Shown here piece by piece: positions 6,522-11,468 of a DNA stretch of 11,468 bases. Source of the DNA: CAMDHY01 sp943372725 (lineage in GTDB: Bacteria > Pseudomonadota > Alphaproteobacteria > Rhizobiales > Segnochrobactraceae); assembly GCA_943372725.1 (NCBI GenBank), contig CALRZT010000135.1:1-11468 (forward strand), in the 5' to 3' direction. Every line of letters begins with the position of its first letter. Within the stretch, counting starts at the first letter, position 1. A model generated the notes under the pieces. It did no database searches, was not told where the DNA came from, and was given only the letters and a program-made list of their open reading frames with translations. A program made the translations under genes and the position numbers.

Positions 6522-7121
6522 ATGCGATCGATCAACAGTGTCTGCGTCTATTGCGGCTCGGCGCCGGGCCGCAATCCCCTTTACGCCACGGTGGCCGACG
6601 AGCTCGGCCGCACCCTGGCCGGTGCCGGCGTGCGCCTCGTCTATGGCGGCGGCTCGGTCGGGCTGATGGGGCGTATCGCGCGCTCGGTGCTCGCCCACGG
6701 CGGCGCCGTCACCGGCATCATCCCGCAGTTCCTGGCCGACCGCGAGGTGATGCTGAAGGACGCCGACGATCTCGTCGTCACCGCCGACATGCACGAGCGC
6801 AAGCGGCTGATGTTCGAGAAGTCGGATGCCTTCGTGGCGATGCCGGGCGGCATCGGCACGCTGGAGGAGGTCGTCGAGATGATGACCTGGGCGCAGCTCG
6901 GCCAGCACGACAAGCCGATCGCCCTCCTCGACGTCGACGGTTTCTGGCGGCCGCTGGTCGATCTCCTCGACCACATGCGCGCCGAGGCCTTCATCCGCCC
7001 CGGCTACGAGCTGCGCTACGAGGTGGTGGCCGAGGTCGCCGACCTGTTGCCGCGGTTGGAGGCCGTCCATGGTGCTGCAGCCGGGCGCAAGCAGGACGCG
7101 GTGGCCCTGCGGCGGATGTGA
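6522..7121 (+). CDS. LOG family nucleoside 5'-monophosphate phosphoribohydrolase (TIGR00730)
   Basis: This 199-residue Rossmann-fold protein is of the LOG family, often misnamed lysine decarboxylase. The signature motifs are complete: SVCVYCGSAPG (6-16), YGGGSVGLMG (41-50), MHERKRLMFE (90-99) and PGGIGTLEEVVEMMTW (108-123). Characterised members cleave the base from cytokinin riboside monophosphates or from AMP-like nucleotides. In bacteria the physiological substrate is usually unknown, and this gene alone does not prove cytokinin production. I prefer the ATG at 6522, which gives the family N-terminus, with AGAGGGA immediately upstream although at short spacing (about 2-3 bases). A GTG at 6507 would add five residues and has no ribosome site. 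The next 340 bases contain no gene. Confidence 0.92.
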   Translation: MRSINSVCVYCGSAPGRNPLYATVADELGRTLAGAGVRLVYGGGSVGLMGRIARSVLAHGGAVTGIIPQFLADREVMLKDADDLVVTADMHERKRLMFEKSDAFVAMPGGIGTLEEVVEMMTWAQLGQHDKPIALLDVDGFWRPLVDLLDHMRAEAFIRPGYELRYEVVAEVADLLPRLEAVHGAAAGRKQDAVALRRM

Positions 7122-7222
7122 GGGGCGGGGCGACTGCCGCGCTGTCTTCCGTCGCCGCAGGTCTGCGCGCTTTCACGCTGCGGCTGATGCCCTGGGATCC
7201 CCGCAAGCGCATCACCCGCGGC

Positions 7223-7275
7223 GGCCCCCTCTCCGACCGCTTCGCCGGCCACCTCCCCCGCGAGGGGGGAGGGTT
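7223..7275 (-). repeat. GC-rich hairpin repeat, copy 2 (inverted, long variant)
   Basis: CCTCCCCC (7252-7259) and GGGGGAGG (7265-7272) form an 8 bp stem around GCGAG. Read on the minus strand, the stem is followed by TGGCCGGCGAAGCGGTCGG and a G-run, rather than by the AGGGAGGGGG tail of the other copies. It is therefore a second subtype of the same element. Confidence 0.72.
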
Positions 7276-7320
7276 CGCGTCGAGTTTTGGGCAGGGTCAT
7301 CGGCCAGGAACACTGCCGCA

Positions 7321-7371
7321 ACCCTCCCCCCTTGCGGGGGAGGGTAGGGAGGGGGCGCCGCGGGTTCGACG
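7321..7371 (+). repeat. GC-rich hairpin repeat, copy 3 (forward)
   Basis: CCCTCCCCC (7322-7330) and GGGGGAGGG (7336-7344) form a 9 bp stem, followed by TAGGGAGGGGG and a tail ending TTCGACG. Aligned with 1-50 it differs only in the loop and a few tail bases, so these are two copies of one element about 7.3 kb apart in the same orientation. Confidence 0.8.
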
Positions 7372-7464
7372 TCGCTGGCGAAGACGAAACCTGGCAGCGA
7401 CCGATCGGCGGGCAGTCCGTCAGCCCCTTGGCCTCTCCGCCTGCAAACCCGCCAACCCGCCGCC

Positions 7465-9120
7465 TCACCCCGCCTTCCGAAGCGCCGCCACGGCGCCGCT
7501 CGCCGTCGCGGCACCTTCCTTGATCAGCTTGTAGGTCACCGAGTCGGTCAGCGCCTGGAACGAGGCGTCGACGATGTTCGGCGAGACGCCGACAGTGAAC
7601 CAGCGGTCGCCGTCGCCGTCGCGGCTCTCGATCAGCACGCGCGTCGTGGCGCCCGTGCCGCCGTTGAGGATGCGCACCTTGAAGTCGACGAGCTCGAGGT
7701 CGCGGATGATCGCCTGGTAGCGGCCGAGGTCCTTGCGCAGCGCGATGTCCAGCGCATTGACCGGGCCGTTGCCCTCGGCGACCGAGAGGATCTCCTCGCC
7801 GTCGACCACCACCTTCACCACCGCCTCCGACACCGTGACGAGCTCGCCGACGGCGTTGAAGCGGCGCTCCACCATCACCCGGAAGCTCTTCACGTCGAAG
7901 AAGCGCGGCACCGTGCCGAGCGCCCGGCGGGCGAGCAGCGCGAAGGAGGCGTCCGCCCCCTCGTAGGCGTAGCCCTCCGCCTCGCGCGCCTTGACGTCGG
8001 CGAGCAGGCGGTCGAGGCGCGGGTCGTCCTTGGCGACCGTGATGCCGACGCGGTCGAGCTCGTGGACGAGGTTCGACTTGCCGGCCTGGTCGGAAACGAG
8101 CACGCGCCGTCGGTTGCCGACGGTCTCCGGCGCCACGTGCTCGTAGGTGCGGGGATCTTTCAAAATCGCCGAGGCGTGGATGCCGGCCTTGGTGGCGAAC
8201 GCCGCCTCGCCGACATAGGGCGCATGCCGGTTCGGCGCGCGGTTGAGGAGCTCGTCGAAGGCGCGGCTGATCCCTGTCAGGTCGGCGAGCGCCTCGTCGT
8301 CGACGCCGATCGTGAAGCGCTCGGCATAGGCCGGCTTCAGCTTCAGGGTCGGGATCAGGGTGACGAGGTTGGCGTTGCCGCAGCGCTCACCGATGCCGTT
8401 CAGCGTGCCCTGGATCTGTCGCGCCCCGCCGCGCACGGCGGCGAGCGAGTTCGCCACCGCCTGGCCGGTGTCGTCGTGGGCGTGGATGCCGAGGCGGTCG
8501 CCGGGCACCACCGCCGTCACCGCCCGCACCACCGCTTCCACCTGCGACGGCATCGTGCCGCCGTTGGTGTCGCAGAGCACCACCCAGCGCGCCCCCGCCT
8601 CATAGGCCGTGCGGGCGCAGGCGAGCGCGTAGTCGGGGTTCGCCGCGTAACCGTCGAAGAAGTGCTCGCAGTCGACCAGCGCCTCGCGGCCGGCCGCCAC
8701 GGTGGCGGCCACCGTCTCGCGGATCGAGACGAGGTTCTCCTCGAGCGTCGTGCCGAGGGCGACGCGGACGTGATAGTCCCACGACTTCGCCACGAAGCAG
8801 CACGCATCCGCCGCGGATCCCAGCACGTCGGCGACGCCGGGGTCGTTCTCCACCGACCGGCCGGCGCGCTTCACCATGCCGAAGGCGGTGAAGGTCGCCT
8901 TCTTCGTCCGCGTCTCGGCGAAGAAGGCGGTGTCGAGCGGGTTGGCGCCGGGATAGCCACCCTCGATGTAGTCGACGCCGAGCCGCTCCAGCAGGTCGAC
9001 GACGGCGATCTTGTCCTCGAGCGAGAAGTCGATGCCGTTCGTCTGGGCGCCGTCACGCAGCGTCGTGTCGAACAGGTAGAGGCGCTCGCGGGCGGTCGTG
9101 TCGGTCATGGTCGTGTCCAT
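7465..9120 (-). CDS. cimA: Citramalate synthase (CimA, TIGR00977 type)
   Basis: This 551-residue enzyme condenses pyruvate and acetyl-CoA to citramalate, the first step of the threonine-independent route to isoleucine. The N-terminal HMGL-like TIM barrel begins LFDTTLRDGAQTNGIDFS (16-33), with R22 and D23 in the catalytic/metal site. It continues with YIEGGYPGANPLD, the metal-binding H213-A-H215, and TLNGIGERCGNANLV. The C-terminal LeuA-type allosteric dimerisation domain starts near residue 405 (FFDVKSFRVMVERR), so feedback control by a pathway product is likely. NGIDFS and GGYPGANP separate it from 2-isopropylmalate and homocitrate synthases. The start could be 9120 or the second methionine at 9108. 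Neither has a strong ribosome site. The gene begins 4 bases after the prolyl iminopeptidase stop and is the last of a minus-strand operon. Confidence 0.93.
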   Translation of the reverse strand: MDTTMTDTTARERLYLFDTTLRDGAQTNGIDFSLEDKIAVVDLLERLGVDYIEGGYPGANPLDTAFFAETRTKKATFTAFGMVKRAGRSVENDPGVADVLGSAADACCFVAKSWDYHVRVALGTTLEENLVSIRETVAATVAAGREALVDCEHFFDGYAANPDYALACARTAYEAGARWVVLCDTNGGTMPSQVEAVVRAVTAVVPGDRLGIHAHDDTGQAVANSLAAVRGGARQIQGTLNGIGERCGNANLVTLIPTLKLKPAYAERFTIGVDDEALADLTGISRAFDELLNRAPNRHAPYVGEAAFATKAGIHASAILKDPRTYEHVAPETVGNRRRVLVSDQAGKSNLVHELDRVGITVAKDDPRLDRLLADVKAREAEGYAYEGADASFALLARRALGTVPRFFDVKSFRVMVERRFNAVGELVTVSEAVVKVVVDGEEILSVAEGNGPVNALDIALRKDLGRYQAIIRDLELVDFKVRILNGGTGATTRVLIESRDGDGDRWFTVGVSPNIVDASFQALTDSVTYKLIKEGAATASGAVAALRKAG

Positions 9121-9124
9121 TCGC

Positions 9125-10078
9125 TCAGCCGGCCGCGAAGCGGTCGGTGGCGGCGATCAGGCGTTCGAGGATGCCGGGCTCGGAGAAGGCATGGCCGGCG
9201 CCCTCGACGAGGTGGAACTCCGCCTCCGGCCAGGCCTTGTGCAGGTCCCACGCGGAGACGGCCGGGGTGGCGATATCGTAGCGGCCCTGGATGATCACCC
9301 CCGGGATTGCCCGGAGCTTGTGGGCATCGGCGATGAGCTGCCCCTCCTCCATCCAGCCGGCGTTGACGAAGTAGTGGTTCTCGATGCGCGCGAAGGCGAG
9401 CGCGAAGGCGTCGCTGCCGTGCATCGCCGACATCGCCGGGTTCGGCATCAGCGTGATCGTCTCGCCCTCCCAGACGCTCCACGCCTTCGCGGCCGCGAGC
9501 TGGACCGCGCGGTCGGAGCCGGTGAGGCGGCGGTGGTAGGCGGCCATCAGGTCGCCGCGCTCGGCCTCCGGGATCGGCGCCAGGAAGCGCTCCCACTTGT
9601 CGGGATAGAGCTGCGAGGCGCCCCACTGGTAGTACCATTCGAGCTCGAAGCGGCGGAGCGCGAAGATGCCCCGCAGCACCATCTCGCTCACCCGCTCCGG
9701 GTGCCTCTCGCCATAGGCGAGCGCCAGCGTCGAGCCCCACGAGCCGCCGAAGACGAGCCACTTCTCGACGCCCATCATCTCGCGCAGGCGCTCGATGTCG
9801 GCGACGAGGTGCCAGGTGGTGTTGGCCTCGAGGCTCGCCGACGGCCGCGAGCGGCCGCAGCCGCGCTGGTCGAACAGCAGCACCCGGTAGCGCTCGGGAT
9901 CGAACAGGCGGCGGTGCGTCGGCGAGCAGCCGGCGCCGGGGCCGCCATGCAGGAACACGGCCGGCTTGCCCTCCGGGTTGCCGCAGATCTCCCAGTAGAC
10001 CTGGTGGCCGTCGCCGACATCGAGCCGGCCGGAGGCATAGGGCTCGATCGGCGGGTAGAGGCCGCGCTCGTCTCTCAT
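9125..10078 (-). CDS. pip: Prolyl iminopeptidase (S33 family alpha/beta hydrolase)
   Basis: This 317-residue cytoplasmic serine peptidase releases N-terminal proline from peptides. The oxyanion motif HGGPG is at 44-48, DQRGCGRS at 70-77 and the nucleophile elbow GGSWGS at 111-116 with S113. D268 (GRYDIATP) and H296 (EGAGHAF) complete the triad at the spacing known for this family. WEICGNPEGKPAVF near the start and the cap-domain segment ELEWYYQWGASQLYPD are also typical. The start at 10078 overlaps the stop of the GFA gene as ATGA, and GAGAAGG lies eight bases upstream. It is therefore translationally coupled within a four-gene operon. Length and motifs are normal and nothing is missing. Confidence 0.95.
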   Translation of the reverse strand: MRDERGLYPPIEPYASGRLDVGDGHQVYWEICGNPEGKPAVFLHGGPGAGCSPTHRRLFDPERYRVLLFDQRGCGRSRPSASLEANTTWHLVADIERLREMMGVEKWLVFGGSWGSTLALAYGERHPERVSEMVLRGIFALRRFELEWYYQWGASQLYPDKWERFLAPIPEAERGDLMAAYHRRLTGSDRAVQLAAAKAWSVWEGETITLMPNPAMSAMHGSDAFALAFARIENHYFVNAGWMEEGQLIADAHKLRAIPGVIIQGRYDIATPAVSAWDLHKAWPEAEFHLVEGAGHAFSEPGILERLIAATDRFAAG

Positions 10079-10677
10079 GTCCTTGCCTTCTCGTCGGGCG
10101 CCGGCGGCCAGTCCGCGGTGTCGTGGTCGGGGTGCTGGTAGGAGACGAGCGCCTCCATGGCGCCAGGGGGCATGTCGTCCTCGGTGACGCTGCCGGGCAG
10201 GCGGTCGAGTGAGGCGAGCCACGGCATCCGCGCCTCGATGCCGTACTGGATGACCGGCGGTACCAAAGTCGGGTCGTCGAGGCTGCCGAGCGAGAAGGCG
10301 ACCTCGTCGTGGGCGGCGAAGCCGGGGCTCGAGGCCACCGCCTCCGGGGGCTCGCCGTGCCGGACGGCGTCGGCCGCGGTGCTGCCCGGCGCGGGGACGC
10401 CGTGGAACTCGTAGGTGAGCGGCGTGCCGCAGGCGGCGCAGAAGCCGCGCGAGACGAGGCTCGACGAGCGGAAGCGCGCCGGCGCGCCGCGCGTCCACGC
10501 GAACGCCGCCTTCTTCACCGAGGCGAGCGCCGCGTAGTAGGAGCCGAACGCCTTCTGGCACATCCGGCAATGACAGATCGACGGCTTCTCCGGCTCGGCG
10601 GTGACGGCATAACGCACGGCCCCGCACTGGCAGCCGCCGGTGAGGCGGGGGGTGGCGGGGGAGGCTTCTGAGGTCAT
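10075..10677 (-). CDS. GFA/CENP-V domain zinc protein
   Basis: This 200-residue protein has the GFA (glutathione-dependent formaldehyde-activating) fold. The zinc-binding cysteines are visible as GGCQCGAVRY (C16, C18), CHCRMCQKAFGS (C35, C37, C40) and FCAACGTPLTYEF (C80, C83). A segment of about 30 residues rich in Pro, Gly and Ala (93-122) separates the zinc core from SLGSLDDPTLVPPVIQYGIE, which is longer than in compact members. True formaldehyde activation has been shown for few members, so only the fold is certain. The start at 10677 has GAGGTGA upstream at good spacing. It lies 30 bp after the PIN-like gene and overlaps the iminopeptidase gene by four bases, so co-expression is likely. 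Confidence 0.92.
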   Translation of the reverse strand: MTSEASPATPRLTGGCQCGAVRYAVTAEPEKPSICHCRMCQKAFGSYYAALASVKKAAFAWTRGAPARFRSSSLVSRGFCAACGTPLTYEFHGVPAPGSTAADAVRHGEPPEAVASSPGFAAHDEVAFSLGSLDDPTLVPPVIQYGIEARMPWLASLDRLPGSVTEDDMPPGAMEALVSYQHPDHDTADWPPAPDEKART

Positions 10678-10690
10678 GGTCTCACCTCAC

Positions 10691-10712
10691 TTGTCACTCG
10701 CGAGTTGTCACT
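10691..10712 (-). repeat. Short direct repeat at a gene junction
   Basis: TTGTCACT occurs at 10691-10698 and again at 10705-10712, joined by CGCGAG. ACTCGCGAGT (10696-10705) between them is a perfect palindrome. The second copy contains the stop codon of the PIN-like gene. It may be a small tandem duplication or a regulator site. The direct repeat and palindrome are plain in the sequence, but the role is unknown. Confidence 0.4.
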
Positions 10713-11292
10713 TGGCCGAAGCGCCGGACGCCGGTTCGATCTCGATCATTGTGGACGGCTTCAGGTCGTAGCGGCCGGCGAGCGTCTCGATGGCTGCGAC
10801 GGCATCGACGTTGATGCCCCAGTCGTTGACGAAACGGGCGAAGCGCCGCGTCGTCATCAGCGTCAGTGGCACCCGTGCCGCCGCCATCAGCGCCGGCGCA
10901 TCGCGGTCCTCGTAGAGGATGATCGCGGCGGAGGCGTCGTCCGGCTCGAAGCCTTCGACGAATTCGCGGATGGCGCGCTCGCCGCTGTCGCGCAGGCGCC
11001 GCTTGAGCAGTGAGGCTGCTTCCGGCGTGTCCGCGCTCTCGCGCAGCGCCGCGATGCCGTAGCCCTCGACGGTGCGCACCCGCTCGATCGCCGGCCCCAT
11101 CGCCTCGATCCAGGCGACGATCTCGTCGGCGAACGGCTTGGTGCGATCGGCCGAAACCTCGTCCTCGACGCGATCGACGAGGACGATGCGCCGGTTGAGA
11201 CCGCGCAGCGACCCGAGCAGCCCGGCCGCTGCGAGCCGGATCAGCGGCCCCGCGTCGGCGACGACCACGGGCGACCGTTCGTCGAGCGTCAT
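10708..11292 (-). CDS. PIN-like domain protein (predicted nucleic-acid-binding)
   Basis: This 194-residue protein opens with a strand and acidic residue typical of PIN ribonuclease folds, VVVADAGPLIRLAAAGLL, with D13. Further acidic positions fit a PIN active site: E43/E45 after IVLVDRV, E105 in DSGERAIREF, and D129/D131 in IILYEDRDAP. The later MTTRRFARFVNDWGI may be the last helix region. The family is close to DUF3368-type PIN proteins. Many PIN proteins are toxins with a small antitoxin gene just upstream, but I find no antitoxin-like frame in the 176 bases up to the window edge. The start at 11292 has AGGGAGGG at about 8 bases. It is the first visible gene of the minus-strand operon, 30 bp before the GFA gene. 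Nuclease activity is inference. Confidence 0.7.
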   Translation of the reverse strand: MTLDERSPVVVADAGPLIRLAAAGLLGSLRGLNRRIVLVDRVEDEVSADRTKPFADEIVAWIEAMGPAIERVRTVEGYGIAALRESADTPEAASLLKRRLRDSGERAIREFVEGFEPDDASAAIILYEDRDAPALMAAARVPLTLMTTRRFARFVNDWGINVDAVAAIETLAGRYDLKPSTMIEIEPASGASAK

Positions 11293-11349
11293 CGCGCGCC
11301 CTCCCTGGATGGCTGCCCGCGGAGGAGGGTGCGCCCGTCGAGACGCTGT

Positions 11350-11395
11350 GCCCGCGGCCCCCCCTCCCTGCCCTCCCCCGCGAGGGGGGAGGGTT
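11350..11395 (-). repeat. GC-rich hairpin repeat, copy 4 (inverted)
   Basis: CCCTCCCCC (11371-11379) and GGGGGAGGG (11385-11393) form a 9 bp stem around GCGAG. On the minus strand AGGGAGGGGGGG and CCGCGGG follow, matching copies 1 and 3. It lies between the window edge and the PIN-like gene, in the leader or promoter side of that operon. Confidence 0.8.
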
Positions 11396-11468
11396 TTGCG
11401 TGTGCATTTTTGGTATTCGGAGTGCCCCAGACACTGCGGAAACGCGACTTCTTCGTTTGGGGCAGTCC
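11396..11468. other. AT-richer right edge with interrupted inverted repeat
   Basis: TGCCCCA (11423-11429) and TGGGGCA (11458-11464) are inverted repeats. Inside them AAACG (11440-11444) pairs with CGTTT (11454-11458), which could give an interrupted stem. The sequence is visibly less GC-rich than the rest. It may hold the promoter of the minus-strand operon. The window ends here, so its nature cannot be settled. Confidence 0.3.

Larger units (their letters stand above)
7122..7464. other. Gene-free stretch with two opposed repeats
   Basis: These 343 bases separate the convergent LOG and citramalate synthase genes. They hold two copies of the GC-rich hairpin repeat in opposite orientation (7223-7275 and 7321-7371), centred about 71 bases apart. 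The rest shows no recognisable coding sequence in any frame. As the only space between converging operons, it probably also terminates both transcripts. Confidence 0.7.

Noticed and set aside
6522..7121. Lysine decarboxylase annotation
   Set aside because: The PGGxGTxEE and GGGxxGLMG motifs identify the LOG phosphoribohydrolase family, for which the decarboxylase name is a historical error.
7252..7344. CRISPR-like repeats
   Set aside because: There are only two copies, in opposite orientation, without regular spacing. They match dispersed hairpin repeats elsewhere in the window.
7465..9120. 2-isopropylmalate or homocitrate synthase
   Set aside because: DGAQTNGIDFS and GGYPGANP near the N-terminus are typical of the citramalate synthase branch.
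8062..9294. 410-residue plus-strand frame opposite cimA and the end of pip
   Set aside because: Rich in Arg, Val, Gly and His, it mirrors the codon pattern of the real genes on the other strand and resembles no family.
9098..10141. 347-residue plus-strand frame opposite pip
   Set aside because: It is a shadow of a well-conserved peptidase gene with a complete catalytic triad on the minus strand.

Overview
The window is a strongly G+C-rich, densely coded chromosomal stretch. Gene content and order point to an alphaproteobacterium, most likely of the Rhizobiales/Hyphomicrobiales: an NDUFAF5-type methyltransferase, comF, a short glutaredoxin, a Nit1-type amidohydrolase, a DUF1178 protein and ubiG lie together, a neighbourhood I recall as conserved in that group. 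There is no rRNA, tRNA, CRISPR array, insertion sequence, phage gene or plasmid function.

Layout. A GC-rich hairpin repeat (1-50) opens the window. A methyltransferase (102-971, minus) is followed by a 249 bp divergent spacer with a perfect 10 bp inverted repeat. The plus strand then carries an NCS2-like permease with an unusual soluble tail (1221-2936), comF (2992-3816), glutaredoxin (3925-4179), a Nit1-type amidase (4209-5087) and a DUF1178 protein (5084-5602, TTG start overlapping the previous stop). ubiG (5628-6407, minus) converges on this group and is divergent from a LOG-family phosphoribohydrolase gene (6522-7121, plus). A gene-free stretch (7122-7464) holds two oppositely oriented copies of the hairpin repeat. 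The rest is a minus-strand operon read from right to left: a PIN-like protein (11292-10708), a GFA/CENP-V zinc protein (10677-10075), prolyl iminopeptidase (10078-9125) and citramalate synthase (9120-7465). A fourth repeat copy lies upstream of that operon.

How the genes fit together. Three themes appear. One is thiol and glutathione metabolism: glutaredoxin, then a relative of deaminated-glutathione amidase, plus a GFA-fold protein further along. The second is the respiratory chain: ubiG makes ubiquinone, and the first gene resembles the mitochondrial complex I assembly factor NDUFAF5. The third is amino-acid supply: proline release from peptides and the citramalate route to isoleucine.

Most of the window is housekeeping and I do not see a clearly new defence or mobile system. 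The most unusual item is the permease. Its NAT signature and the membrane glutamate essential in characterised NCS2 transporters are replaced, and it carries a C-terminal domain of about 130 residues that may be a degenerate anti-sigma/histidine-kinase-type ATPase fold. The Grx-Nit1-DUF1178 cluster, the GC-rich repeat family and the solitary PIN-like protein are secondary leads.
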